This document shows, in pieces, positions 52,789 through 61,135 of a DNA stretch of 64,000 bases (positions are counted from its first letter, which is position 1; each line of letters begins with the position of its first letter). The stretch is from JAAYYY01 sp964579295 (GTDB lineage Bacteria > Chloroflexota > Anaerolineae > Promineifilales > Promineifilaceae). The notes under the pieces are model-generated. The model saw nothing but the letters and a program-made list of their open reading frames with translations. It did no database searches and was not told the origin of the DNA. The DNA lies in contig CAZOGK010000004.1 in assembly GCA_964579295.1 (NCBI GenBank), positions 1-64,000 of the forward strand. The letters run 5' to 3'. A program made the translations under genes and the position numbers.

Positions 52789-52834
52789 GAGGGAGGTTCA
52801 GCCGCCCGTAGAGATGAGACCGGCCTCACCGTTT

Positions 52835-52863
52835 TCGACGGTGCTCCCCACGCTGGCTATAAT
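52835..52863 (+). promoter_or_regulatory. Promoter of tRNA-Arg
   Basis: TCGACG at 52835-52840 and a perfect TATAAT at 52858-52863, 17 bp apart. The predicted start is about 6 nt before the mature tRNA 5' end. Confidence 0.7.
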
Positions 52864-52875
52864 AGAAGGTGCCAT

Positions 52876-52947
52876 ACCCCCGTAGTTCAATGGATAGAAC
52901 AGTCGCCTCCTAAGTGACCGATCCCGGTTCGAGTCCGGGCGGGGGTA
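52876..52947 (+). tRNA. tRNA-Arg, anticodon CCU
   Basis: A full cloverleaf folds by eye. The acceptor stem is ACCCCCG/CGGGGGT. The D arm is GTTC/GAAC with loop AATGGATA. The anticodon stem GTCGC/GTGAC includes one G-U pair, and its loop CTCCTAA gives anticodon CCU reading AGG. The T arm is CCCGG/CCGGG with loop TTCGAGT. The discriminator is A and the 3' CCA is not encoded. It lies between pfkA and priA. Confidence 0.95.
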
Positions 52948-52963
52948 TTCTCAACCCCTACTT

Positions 52964-55858
52964 CTACAGCGTGCTCACCGGGTCCACATCCACAATCCAC
53001 GGGCGCGGGACGTGGAAATCTTCCAGCAGGCGGATGGGGTTGGGGGAGCGCACCAGGACGTGCCAGCGGTAGCGGCCGTCCAGGCGGCTGAAGAAGGCGG
53101 GCGCCGGCCCGACGATTTCTGTCGCCGTCAGCTCTTTGTCGCGCACGTGGGCGCGCAGCGCCTGGGCCATCTCTTTGGCCTTGCGCTCGGCGCGGTAGGC
53201 CACCGGATCGGCCAGCAGCAGCCGGGCCAGGCGACGGAAGGGCGGGTAGCTGTGTGTCGTGCGGAAGCGCGCTTCCTCCAGATAGAAGCTGACGTAATCG
53301 TGCTCGGCGGCGGCCTGAATGGCGTAATGCTCCGGCTTATAGGTCTGCACGATGACGCGCCCGCCCAGCAGACCGCGCCCGGCGCGCCCCGCCACCTGCG
53401 CCAGCTGCTGGAAGGTGCGCTCGCCCGTGCCGTAGTCGGGCAGCCCCAGCGATACGTCGGCGGAGATAACGCCGACCAGCGTCACCAGCGGCAGGTCTAG
53501 CCCCTTGGCAATCATCTGCGTGCCGATGAGCACGTCGGCTTCCTGGTTGATGAAGCTGGCCAGGTGCTGTTCGTGCGTGTCGCGGCCGGCAGTGGTGTCG
53601 CTGTCCCAGCGCACGATGCGCGCTTCCGGCCAGCGCTGCGCCACCAGCTCCTCCAGATCCTCGGTGCCCAGGCCGAAATATTTGATGCGCGGCGACTGGC
53701 ACTGCGGGCAGGCGGAAGGAACCGCCACCTTGCGCCCGCAATGGTGGCAGGCGAGGGCCATATCCGGCCGGTGGAAGGTGAGCGGCAGGTCACAGTGCGG
53801 GCAGCGCAGCACCAGGCCGCAATCACGGCAGAGGATAAAGGAGGCCGTGCCGCGCCGGTTGAGGAAGAGGATGGTCTGCTCGCGCCGGGCCAGCGCCTCG
53901 TCCAGCGCGCTCTGCAGCGAGCGGCTGAAGACGCTGCGGTTGCCGGCGCGCAGCTCCTGGCGCATATCGACCACCTGCACCGGCGGCAGCGGAATGGTCA
54001 TCGCTTCGTCCGGGTCGGCCGCCTCATGCTCATAGCGGGGAGACAGCTTGAGCTGGGCCGATAGCTGCTCGATGCGCTTGCGGTGGCCGAGCACGCGCCG
54101 CGAAAGCTCCACCAGCTGGTAATCGCCGGCCCTGGCCCGATGGTAGCTGACGATGTCCGGGGTGGCGCTGCCCAGGATAACGGTCGCCTGTAGCAGCCGG
54201 CCCATCTCCACGGCCGTCTCACGGGCGTGATAGTAAGGCGGCGGCACCGGGGGCGTCTGCTTATAGCTGTGGTCGTGCTCCTCGTCCAGGACGATAACGC
54301 CGATATTGGGCAGCGGCGTGAAGAGCGCGCTGCGCGGGCCGACCACGATGTCGAAGAGGCCGCGGCGGGCGCGCCGCCAGGTGTCATAACGCTCCCCGTC
54401 GCCGAGGCGGCTATGCAGCACGGCGACGCGGCCGGGAAAGCGGGCGGCAAAGCGGCGCACCGTCTGCGGCGTCAGCGCAATCTCCGGCACGAGCACAATC
54501 GCCTGCTGGCCGCGGTCCAGGGCGCGCTCGATGGCGTGCATGTAGATTTCTGTCTTGCCGCTGCCGGTGACGCCGTGGAGCAGGAAGGGGCGCGGCGCGC
54601 CTTCACCCGCGGCCTGCGCATCCATCGCCTGGCGAATGACGCGCCATACCTCGCTCTGGTCTCTGGTCAGCGATGGCGCCTCGCTGGGCACGAACTCACG
54701 CCCGGCCAGCGGGTCGCGCCATACCTGCTCGTCGCCGAGGCGGATGAGGTCCGCCGCCGCCAGACGGCGCAAATGCTGTATGTTGCTGCCGGTCTCCGCG
54801 TACAGCTCGCCGACCGGCAGTGGCTGGGCCTCGGCGGCGAGCAGCGCCAGGATGGCGCCGTACTTCTCGCCGCGGCGCAGCCGCAGGTAATGCTGCAGCG
54901 CCTCCTGGCCGGAGACAGCCAGATAGAGCGTGGCCGGTTGCTCCTGGCGCGCCGCCAGCCCGGCCTCCTCCAGCTGGGCCAGGTCACCCGGCGCGATGCT
55001 CTCCACGGCCAGCGGCAGCGCCCCCAGCAGCTCGCGCAGCTCCTCCGGCGCCTGCCTGGCCGGCGCGGCGGCGACGAGCAGCGTCGTGGCCGGCAGGCGC
55101 CGGACGATGCCCGCCTCGACCAGCGCCGCGATGTGCTCGGCCTGCGCCCCAGTCTCCTGCAGGACGCTGGCCTCCGGCGGCAGCGGGTCGTCGCTGTGGA
55201 CCAGGTAGTGCAGCACGTCCGCCTGCTTGCTGGGGCGCCCCAGCTCCGGCGCTGCCTGCCAGATCTGGCGCGGGCCGGCGCTGAGCGTCGCCGTGCGGAT
55301 ACGCTTGGGCCGGATGCGCGGCGGGTCGAGCACGGCGCCCTTGAGCAGGATGTCGCGCCGCGCCAGCTGGTTGACCGCCTCCTGCCAGTTCTTGCGCAGC
55401 TTCTTGGGCAGGGCGCGCTGAATCTGGCGGCCGCGCAAATCCCCTTTCTCGCGCAGCAGCTCGATAATCCGCTCCTGCAGCTCGGTCAGCCGCCCGCCGC
55501 CATCCCAGGCCGGGTTAAGCTGGACGGTGACGTCGGCCCAGCGCGTCAGGCCGGGTGGCAGCAGCAGCCGGATACAGGCGTTGAGCGGCGCCAGGTAGCT
55601 CTCGCTCAGCCAGCGGGCCAGCTCAATCTGCCAGGGATAGAGCACCGGCAGCGGGTCGATGATGGCGATGATGGGCTTCGTTTCCGGTACGGGCGACTCG
55701 CCGTCCAGGCCGACGACGACCCCCTGCGCCAGCCGCCGCCCGAACTCCACTTCCACCAGGTGGCCCACCTCCAGCTCGGCCTGCAGGTCGCGCGGGACGT
55801 GGTAATGGAAGCTGCTCTCCAGAGGCGCTTCGACGTTAATCACCAGCTCGGCGTACAT
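52964..55858 (-). CDS. priA: Primosomal replication restart helicase PriA
   Basis: 964 residues, longer than the usual 730-830. The N-terminal DNA-binding domain begins MYAELVINVEAPLESSFHYHVP. The region at about 110-400 is expanded and contains winged-helix-like, low-similarity sequence. The helicase core has HGVTGSGKTE near 430, DEEHD near 522 and FLNRRGTASFILC. Two zinc sites use eight Cys (CRDCG, CPHCD, CHHCG, CPQCQ) near 676-721, and GTQMIAKGLDLPLVTLVGV follows. It reloads replisomes at stalled forks. A leaderless-type TATAAT precedes the ATG. The longer open frame upstream is not used. Confidence 0.94.
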   Translation of the reverse strand: MYAELVINVEAPLESSFHYHVPRDLQAELEVGHLVEVEFGRRLAQGVVVGLDGESPVPETKPIIAIIDPLPVLYPWQIELARWLSESYLAPLNACIRLLLPPGLTRWADVTVQLNPAWDGGGRLTELQERIIELLREKGDLRGRQIQRALPKKLRKNWQEAVNQLARRDILLKGAVLDPPRIRPKRIRTATLSAGPRQIWQAAPELGRPSKQADVLHYLVHSDDPLPPEASVLQETGAQAEHIAALVEAGIVRRLPATTLLVAAAPARQAPEELRELLGALPLAVESIAPGDLAQLEEAGLAARQEQPATLYLAVSGQEALQHYLRLRRGEKYGAILALLAAEAQPLPVGELYAETGSNIQHLRRLAAADLIRLGDEQVWRDPLAGREFVPSEAPSLTRDQSEVWRVIRQAMDAQAAGEGAPRPFLLHGVTGSGKTEIYMHAIERALDRGQQAIVLVPEIALTPQTVRRFAARFPGRVAVLHSRLGDGERYDTWRRARRGLFDIVVGPRSALFTPLPNIGVIVLDEEHDHSYKQTPPVPPPYYHARETAVEMGRLLQATVILGSATPDIVSYHRARAGDYQLVELSRRVLGHRKRIEQLSAQLKLSPRYEHEAADPDEAMTIPLPPVQVVDMRQELRAGNRSVFSRSLQSALDEALARREQTILFLNRRGTASFILCRDCGLVLRCPHCDLPLTFHRPDMALACHHCGRKVAVPSACPQCQSPRIKYFGLGTEDLEELVAQRWPEARIVRWDSDTTAGRDTHEQHLASFINQEADVLIGTQMIAKGLDLPLVTLVGVISADVSLGLPDYGTGERTFQQLAQVAGRAGRGLLGGRVIVQTYKPEHYAIQAAAEHDYVSFYLEEARFRTTHSYPPFRRLARLLLADPVAYRAERKAKEMAQALRAHVRDKELTATEIVGPAPAFFSRLDGRYRWHVLVRSPNPIRLLEDFHVPRPWIVDVDPVSTL

Positions 55859-55864
55859 AGCATT

Positions 55865-55870
55865 ATTATA
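55865..55870 (-). promoter_or_regulatory. Extended -10 box of priA, leaderless type
   Basis: On the minus strand TGG-TATAAT forms an extended -10 element with the box at 55870-55865. Six bases separate it from the priA ATG, and no ribosome site is present. The rest of the 180-bp gap to the next plus-strand gene holds nothing I recognise. Confidence 0.65.
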
Positions 55871-56038
55871 CCAGCAAGGGGACGCCGCCGAGAACAGTAT
55901 CGCTAGCTCATATGTTCTGCTAAGCCGCCGCCCGGTGGCCCGCGCCACTTGCGCAACTGCTAGCGGCTGATTACTATCAGGCTGCCGGTGGGCCCGCGGC
56001 GGGCCAGCAGCCCGGCGACAAGCCAGAGCAGGCGATAG

Positions 56039-56812
56039 ATGACAGATAGCGCAGGCCAGGAGCCAATGGTATTCAATGCCGATCCGGAACATGCCGGGTT
56101 GCGGGTGACGGTGGTGCTTATCCTCGTCGTCGCCCTCGGGCTCTTTTTTTTCCTGTTTCGCGCGCTGCTCATCGCCCTGGAGAACGAATGGGGCGCGCCT
56201 TCGCTCCTTTCCTGCCTGGCCGCGCTGCCCCTGGCGCTGCTGCTGGCGGCCGGCAGCGAGGCAATCCTGAAGCGCACCTGGAGCAGCGGCCGCCGCCTGC
56301 TGCTGAACGGGTCACAGCTCCGCCTGCAGCGCTCTGCCGGCGAAGAGGTGGCCCTGGACCTGAGCGCGCCGCTGAGCCAGACCTGGTGGCATTTCCCGCT
56401 CAGCGGTTACCAGCGCGGCGGGCGCGAGCGGCGCGTCCCCGACCGCTGGCACTGCGTTGCCGGCCAGCTTCAGCAGCAGGGCAGGCGCATTATTGCCTAT
56501 ACCTTTGTCCCTCCGGCGCGGCTGGAGGAGTGGCAGGCTGATTTTCCCTTCTATGGGCTTAATCCCACGGAAGTCTATGATGATTCGGCGCGCAGGCGCC
56601 TGGAAGGGCCGGTGCGTCCCGAGCTGCCCACCGCCGTCATCGCCGGCGAATCAGGGCGCTACTGGCTCGCCGAGCGCAACCGCTGGCAGCAGGGCGTCGA
56701 GCTAACACCGGCCGATTTTCAGGCGCTCTTGGAAAAAGTGCGCGGGCCGGCGGCGCTGAACACGTACCGCGACGCGCCGGAGCAATGGGTTCAGGAGGAA
56801 AACGATGTTTGA
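56039..56812 (+). CDS. Hypothetical two-helix membrane protein
   Basis: 257 residues as drawn, two membrane helices (about 20-45 and 55-75), then a cytoplasmic domain of about 180 residues. This has SQTWWHFPLSGYQRGGRERRVPDRW and the ending VELTPADFQALLEKVRG. It is not assignable to a family by eye. The start is uncertain: ATG 56066 has AGGAG only 3 nt upstream, while ATG 56039 has little. The gene overlaps the acyl-CoA dehydrogenase start by 8 bp, so they are translated together; no functional link is evident. Confidence 0.68.
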   Translation: MTDSAGQEPMVFNADPEHAGLRVTVVLILVVALGLFFFLFRALLIALENEWGAPSLLSCLAALPLALLLAAGSEAILKRTWSSGRRLLLNGSQLRLQRSAGEEVALDLSAPLSQTWWHFPLSGYQRGGRERRVPDRWHCVAGQLQQQGRRIIAYTFVPPARLEEWQADFPFYGLNPTEVYDDSARRRLEGPVRPELPTAVIAGESGRYWLAERNRWQQGVELTPADFQALLEKVRGPAALNTYRDAPEQWVQEENDV

Positions 56813-57968
56813 TTTTATCACCGAAGAGCACCGCATGATCCAGCAGGCCGCGCGCGACTTTGCCCAGAAAAGCATCGCGCCCATTGCCGCCGAGCACGAC
56901 GAGAGCGGCGAGTTTCCGCTGGAGACCGTGCGGCAGATGGGCGCGCTCGGCTTCATGGGCATCGAAGTCCCGGAAGAGTATGGCGGCGTGGGCATGGATA
57001 CGCTGGCCTACGTGCTGGCGCTGGAAGAGATTAGCAAGGTGGACGCCAGCCACGGCACCATCATGTCGGTCAACAATTCGCTAGTCTGCCACGGCCTGCT
57101 CAAGTACGGCACCGAGGAGCAGAAGCAGAAATACCTGGCGCGTGTGGCCGGCGGCGAGATCATCGGCGCCTATAGCCTGACCGAGCCGATGAGCGGCAGC
57201 GACGCCGGCACCATGCGCAGCCGGGCCGTCCTCGACGAGGGGGGCTCCCATTACGTCATCAACGGCCGCAAATCCTGGGTCACCTCGGCGCCGGTGGCCG
57301 ACGTCATTATCCTCTTTACCATGACCGCGCCCGAGCAGAAGCACCGCGGCGTGACCGCCTTCATCATCGACACCGACCGGCCGGGTTTTGAGCGCGGCAA
57401 GAAAGAGCCGAAGCTGGGCATCCGCGCCAGCGCCACCAGCGAGATTACCTTCGACAATTACCGCTGCCCGGTCGAGAACCGGCTGGGCGAGGAGGGTGAA
57501 GGCTTTAAGATAGCGATGGCCGTGCTCGACGCGGGCCGCATCGGCATCGCCTCGCAGGCGCTTGGCATTGCTGGAGCGGCGCTGGAAGCCAGCATCGGCT
57601 ACGCCCGAGAGCGGGAAGCCTTCGGCCAGAAGATTGGCGAGTTCCAGATGATTCAGCAGAAGCTGGCCGACATGAAGACGCGGGTCGAGGCCAGCCGGCT
57701 GCTCATCTACCAGGCGGCGCTGGCCAAGACGAAAGCGCGCGAGACCGGCGAGCGCTATACGCTGGAGGCCAGCATGGCCAAGCTGTTTGCCAGCGAGACG
57801 GCCATGTGGGTCACCACGCAGGCGGTGCAAATCCACGGCGGCATGGGCTACAGCAAAGAGCTGCCTATTGAGCGCTACTTCCGTGACGCCAAGATTACCG
57901 AGATTTACGAAGGGACCAGCGAGATTCAGCGCATGGTTATCGCTCGCTCGCTCACCGGCCTCCGCTGA
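56805..57968 (+). CDS. Acyl-CoA dehydrogenase
   Basis: 387-residue FAD enzyme of the short/medium-chain class (BCD, ACADS-like), oxidising acyl-CoA to 2-enoyl-CoA and passing electrons to ETF. Motifs: EISKVDASHGTIMSVNNSLVCHGLLKYGTEEQK, YSLTEPMSGSDAG (signature 1), WVTSAPVADVIILF, and the C-terminal YEGTSEIQR carrying catalytic Glu369. AGGAGGAAAACG precedes the ATG. No ETF or enoyl-CoA hydratase gene is adjacent. A strong terminator follows. It likely works with the acyl-CoA ligase and thiolase found elsewhere in the window. Confidence 0.95.
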   Translation: MFDFITEEHRMIQQAARDFAQKSIAPIAAEHDESGEFPLETVRQMGALGFMGIEVPEEYGGVGMDTLAYVLALEEISKVDASHGTIMSVNNSLVCHGLLKYGTEEQKQKYLARVAGGEIIGAYSLTEPMSGSDAGTMRSRAVLDEGGSHYVINGRKSWVTSAPVADVIILFTMTAPEQKHRGVTAFIIDTDRPGFERGKKEPKLGIRASATSEITFDNYRCPVENRLGEEGEGFKIAMAVLDAGRIGIASQALGIAGAALEASIGYAREREAFGQKIGEFQMIQQKLADMKTRVEASRLLIYQAALAKTKARETGERYTLEASMAKLFASETAMWVTTQAVQIHGGMGYSKELPIERYFRDAKITEIYEGTSEIQRMVIARSLTGLR

Positions 57969-58002
57969 CGGCCGGCAGCGACCAGCTTCGCTTCATTCAG
58001 AG

Positions 58003-58028
58003 AGGCCCGCCAACCGGCGGGCCTTTTT
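58003..58028 (+). terminator. Intrinsic terminator after acyl-CoA dehydrogenase
   Basis: A 9-bp perfect stem, AGGCCCGCC/GGCGGGCCT (58003-58011 and 58016-58024), with loop AACC and a T5 run. A textbook terminator. Confidence 0.9.
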
Positions 58029-58179
58029 CGTGTCGGTGGGCAACAAGAGGGAGGGCCGGGGGGCCACTGCCCGCTGGTCAGGATAGGGTAATTCCGCAGC
58101 TTTTAGTAGGGTTATCCCGTATTGAGAGAGCCGCCGCTTCCCCGTAGCATGAAAGTAGATTCGTGTTGCCACGATTCCG

Positions 58180-58197
58180 TACTTCCGAGTGGAAGTA
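58180..58197. promoter_or_regulatory. Inverted repeat upstream of the stress genes, possible operator
   Basis: TACTTCC-GAGT-GGAAGTA is a perfect 7-bp inverted repeat 57 bp before the small membrane protein gene. It lies in a stretch noticeably less GC-rich than its surroundings (about 58080-58250). No clear -35/-10 pair was found there. Confidence 0.35.
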
Positions 58198-58253
58198 GAC
58201 CAACCAGCAACCACCGGCCTCTCTCTGGTGGTCGCGCACATGAGGTAACGAGC

Positions 58254-58448
58254 ATGGCCGATGTCTTTCCCAAACGCGATGATGAGGAGCGTCCACGGGA
58301 TCTTGATCCCGATGCAGCGCCCAGCCCAATTGGTGTTTATGACCGGCCGGAAGGAGCCGGTGGGCGTAGCCGCAGCGTGGTGATGTTCCTGATCATCTTC
58401 GTTCTGCTGCTCCTCGCCTACTACGTCATTGTCAATGTGTTGCTGTAA
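58254..58448 (+). CDS. Small tail-anchored membrane protein
   Basis: 64 residues. A charged, acidic N-terminal half (MADVFPKRDDEERPRDLDPD) and a single C-terminal membrane helix (about 44-63, VVMFLIIFVLLLLAYYVIVNVLL) reach the end of the protein. GAGGTAA lies about 7 nt before the ATG at 58254; the longer frame upstream is unsupported. It precedes the general-stress-type gene by 72 bp, so it may be a stress-induced small membrane protein. No family recognised. Confidence 0.65.
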   Translation: MADVFPKRDDEERPRDLDPDAAPSPIGVYDRPEGAGGRSRSVVMFLIIFVLLLLAYYVIVNVLL

Positions 58449-58520
58449 TCGCGCCGTGGGGGAGTCCGGCGCTCGACCGATTCTAACCGTCATCCCTAAC
58501 CTTAAGGAGGTTATCTGGAA

Positions 58521-59573
58521 ATGAAAACAGTAGTTGCCCTTTATGACAATCTTGAAGATGCTCGTGCTGCCGTCGACGACCTGATCGACGCTGGCTTTAC
58601 GCGCAACGACATCAGCCTGGTTGCGCGCGATGTCACCGGCGAGTACAGCACCGAGCTAGACAGCTACGACGGCGACGATGTGGGCGAGGCTGCGGCCGGC
58701 GGCGCCGTTGGCGGCGCTATGGTCGGCGGCCTGATGGGCCTGCTCGTGGGGCTCGGCGCCTTCGCCATCCCTGGCCTGGGTCCGGTCATTGCTGCCGGGC
58801 CGCTCGCGGCTACCCTGGCCGGCGCCGGCATTGGCGCTGCGGCCGGCGGTCTGCTTGGCGCCCTGGTCGAGTGGGGCATCCCCGAGGCCGAGGCTGGCTA
58901 CTATGCCGAGGGCGTGCGCCGCGGCGGTACGCTGCTGGCCGTGCGCGTTCCCGAGAACCGTATCGAGGACGTGGTTGAAGTGATGAATGACTACGACCCG
59001 GTCAACGTCGAGCGCCGCGCTGAATACTGGCGCGACGAGTACGACTGGACCAGCTACGATCCGGAGCAGGAGCCCTTTGGCGCCGAGGAAATCGAGCATT
59101 ACCGGACGGGCGTCCGTGACTGGGAGATGCAGTACGACGACGACTTTGACAGCGAGTTCGACACGACCACGGAGAGCAGTGGCCGGGTGCGCAGCTACAT
59201 GGGCGCCGGCGCTGGCGCCACCGGTACCGGCTACAGCACGCAGAGTAACCTGCCCCGCTGGGAGGAGCTGGAGCGCCGCTACCAGGATGACTTTGAGATG
59301 AACTACGCCGGCGGCATGTACGCCTGGGACCAGTACAACCCGGCCTATCGCTATGGCTACAACCTGGCTACCGACCCGAGCTACGCCGACCGTAGCTGGG
59401 AAGAGATCGAGCACGAGGCCGAGATGCGCTGGGAAGAGCAGAATCAAGGTACCTGGGAAGAATTCGCCGGCGCCGTCGAGTACGGCTGGGAGCAGGTGAA
59501 GGATGCCCTGGGTATCGGCAGCTTCCGCGGCGGCGTGGACGACGCCGACGACGAGTGGGCGCACCGCCGCTAA
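58521..59573 (+). CDS. General stress protein 17M-like, glycine-zipper and acidic/aromatic tail
   Basis: 350 residues. Residues 1-45 are the YflT/GSP17M domain (MKTVVALYDNLEDARAAVDDLIDAGF). Residues 55-120 are a Gly/Ala-rich zipper with two hydrophobic stretches likely to insert in or lie on membrane, and 125-155 contain ARGGTLLAVRV-like sequence. The tail (160-340) is strongly acidic and rich in Trp and Tyr, with RWEELERRYQDDFEMNYAGG, NPAYRYGYNLATDPSYADRSWEEIE and WEEFAGAVEYGWEQVKDALG. Such tails occur in stress or desiccation proteins of Deinococcus and Chloroflexi (from memory). AAGGAGG provides a strong ribosome site. A UUCG terminator follows. Confidence 0.78.
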   Translation: MKTVVALYDNLEDARAAVDDLIDAGFTRNDISLVARDVTGEYSTELDSYDGDDVGEAAAGGAVGGAMVGGLMGLLVGLGAFAIPGLGPVIAAGPLAATLAGAGIGAAAGGLLGALVEWGIPEAEAGYYAEGVRRGGTLLAVRVPENRIEDVVEVMNDYDPVNVERRAEYWRDEYDWTSYDPEQEPFGAEEIEHYRTGVRDWEMQYDDDFDSEFDTTTESSGRVRSYMGAGAGATGTGYSTQSNLPRWEELERRYQDDFEMNYAGGMYAWDQYNPAYRYGYNLATDPSYADRSWEEIEHEAEMRWEEQNQGTWEEFAGAVEYGWEQVKDALGIGSFRGGVDDADDEWAHRR

Positions 59574-59585
59574 ACCACTGCTTCA

Positions 59586-59615
59586 GGTGACGGCACTTCA
59601 GAACTGCCGATCACC
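59586..59615. repeat. Imperfect palindrome related to 7397-7427
   Basis: The halves GGTGACGGCACTTC and GAACTGCCGATCACC form an imperfect hairpin that matches the perfect palindrome at 7397-7427 at most positions. It lies between the stress gene stop and the terminator at 59637. Confidence 0.55.
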
Positions 59616-59636
59616 ACTACCTCTGGGGGTGAGAGA

Positions 59637-59667
59637 GTGGCCGTCCTTCGGGACGGTCACTTTTTTT
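59637..59667 (+). terminator. Intrinsic terminator with UUCG tetraloop
   Basis: A 10-bp stem, GTGGCCGTCC/GGACGGTCAC (one G-U pair), closes a TTCG loop and is followed by T7. It ends transcription of the stress-protein gene. It also lies just beyond the 3' end of the convergent methyltransferase gene. Confidence 0.92.
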
Positions 59668-59670
59668 GCC

Positions 59671-60495
59671 TCAGACGCCCAGGTCCAGCGCCAGCTGCTG
59701 CATCTCCCCCACGGCCGGCCGCTCCAGGACGAAGTAGTGGACCAGGCCGTCTACGTCGTGCTCGCGCAGCAGGTTAAAGCCAGCCTCGCGAAAGAGGCGG
59801 CGCCAGGCGCTGGCGTCTTCCAGTCGCAGTGCGCCCGTGCCGCGCGCCAGCCAGTTCGTGCGGCTGCGCACCGGCTCGGCGACGACCGCCAAGCCCTTTG
59901 GCCGCAAAATCCGATAGATCTCGCGCAGCAGCAAGCCGCGGTCGCCCTGCTGCCAGAGCGCGCCGAGCGTGCCGTCCATCGTCACCAGCGACGTGCTGCG
60001 GTCCGGCAGCGGCAGGAGCTGGATTGCCCCTTCCAGCCAGCGCAGGCGCGGATCGGGCGGCGCGGGCGTCACCGCCAGGCGTGCGCGGGCGAGAGAGGCG
60101 CCCGGCGCCTGCTGCGGGTTGTAGATGTCGAGAGCCGTCACCCGCCCGCTCGTCAGGCGCCGGCTTAGCTGCTGTGGCGTGTCGCGCACGCCCAGACAGA
60201 CGTGCACAAGCTGCGTCGTGGCCGTGATGCGCCCCAGCTGGAAAAAAAGGTCAACCGGCCGCTGGCCGGGCACATCATAGCGGCGGTAGGCGGCCCAGAT
60301 AGCGGCGGCGAAAAAGTAGGTCGCGGCCAGCAGCAGAAAGGCGCCAACGGCCAGCAGCGCCCAGTTCTGGCCCAGGGCGCCGTTGACGATGAGGAAGAGG
60401 CCCAACAGCGCCCCGCCGCCGTAGACGAAGAGAAAGGTCGGCCAGCGCACGGCCACCTGCAGTGACGTTCCCGGGTAGCGGCTTTCAGTCTCCAC
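59671..60495 (-). CDS. Membrane-anchored methyltransferase-like protein
   Basis: 274 residues. Two membrane helices (about 20-45 and 48-70) precede a Rossmann methyltransferase-like domain: VTALDIYNPQQAPGASLARAR (strand 2 region), LVTMDGTLGALWQQGDRGLLLREIYRILRPKGLAVVAEPV (motifs post I to III), and AWRRLFREAGFNLL. Motif I is degraded: VHVCLGVRDTP replaces the usual DxGxGxG, so SAM binding is uncertain. It starts with GTG 60495, 7 nt after a TACAAT box and without a ribosome site. It is divergent from another methyltransferase gene across 43 bp. Confidence 0.72.
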   Translation of the reverse strand: METESRYPGTSLQVAVRWPTFLFVYGGGALLGLFLIVNGALGQNWALLAVGAFLLLAATYFFAAAIWAAYRRYDVPGQRPVDLFFQLGRITATTQLVHVCLGVRDTPQQLSRRLTSGRVTALDIYNPQQAPGASLARARLAVTPAPPDPRLRWLEGAIQLLPLPDRSTSLVTMDGTLGALWQQGDRGLLLREIYRILRPKGLAVVAEPVRSRTNWLARGTGALRLEDASAWRRLFREAGFNLLREHDVDGLVHYFVLERPAVGEMQQLALDLGV

Positions 60496-60502
60496 GCAGC
60501 CG

Positions 60503-60532
60503 ATTGTACCCGCCCGCCGCCGCTCGTAAAAT
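60503..60532. promoter_or_regulatory. Interleaved divergent leaderless promoters
   Basis: Plus strand: TTGTAC (60504-60509), 17 bp, TAAAAT (60527-60532), then 6 nt to the ATG at 60539. Minus strand: TTTACG (60530-60525), 16 bp, TACAAT (60508-60503), then 7 nt to the GTG at 60495. Each -10 overlaps the other's -35, so the promoters occupy the same DNA. Confidence 0.65.
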
Positions 60533-60538
60533 AGATGT

Positions 60539-61135
60539 ATGGAGATGATTCAGAAGCGGCTCGCATGGCGCTATGCTGTCGGCGACGTGCCCTGGGACGC
60601 GCCCCTGCCGCCGCCGGAAGTGCAGGAGACGGCTGCCCAGCTCACTCCGGGCCGGGCGCTCGACCTCGGCTGCGGCTACGGGCGCACGGCCATCTATCTC
60701 GCCGCGCGCGGCTGGCAGGTCGATGGCGTCGACTTCGTGGCCCGCGCCCTCGCCGAGGCCGAGCGGCGCGCCGCTGCCGCCGGCGTCTCCGCCGCCTTTC
60801 ATCATAGCTCGGTGACCGAGATTTCTTACCTCACGCCCCCCTACGACCTGGCTATCGACGTCGGCTGCGGGCACAACCTCGACGCCGCCGGCTGGCAGGC
60901 GTACCACGCTCGCCTGCATCGCCTGCTGCGGCCGGGGGCGCTCTTCATGCTCTATTCCAGGGTGGAGGGGGAGGACGCCGCCGCCGATGACGGCCCGGCA
61001 GCTCTCGACGAGCCGGTTGTCTTAGCCCTGTTCGCCAACGGCTTTCAGCTGGAGCGCCGCGACTACGGCCAGACGGAGATGCCGGGCGCCCGCTGGCCTT
61101 CCGCCTGGTACTGGCTGCGCCGTCAGGAGGATTGA
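60539..61135 (+). CDS. Class I SAM-dependent methyltransferase
   Basis: 198 residues of the TehB/Methyltransf_25 type. SAM motif I is LDLGCGYGRTAIYLA (41-55), the strand 2 acid lies in VDGVDFVARALAEAERRA, and the motif IV-like AIDVGCGHNLDAAGWQAYHARLHRLLRPGALFMLYSRVEG follows. Relatives detoxify tellurite or methylate thiols and small molecules; the substrate is unknown. The ATG at 60539 is the first base or so of the mRNA judging from the promoter. Its 3' end overlaps the M50-like gene on the other strand by 13 bp. Confidence 0.82.
   Translation: MEMIQKRLAWRYAVGDVPWDAPLPPPEVQETAAQLTPGRALDLGCGYGRTAIYLAARGWQVDGVDFVARALAEAERRAAAAGVSAAFHHSSVTEISYLTPPYDLAIDVGCGHNLDAAGWQAYHARLHRLLRPGALFMLYSRVEGEDAAADDGPAALDEPVVLALFANGFQLERRDYGQTEMPGARWPSAWYWLRRQED

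Noticed and set aside
55859..56092. 78-codon N-terminal extension of priA
   Set aside because: It runs through an extended -10 box and into the start of the divergent membrane-protein gene, and the PriA family begins at MYAELVINVEAPLESSF.
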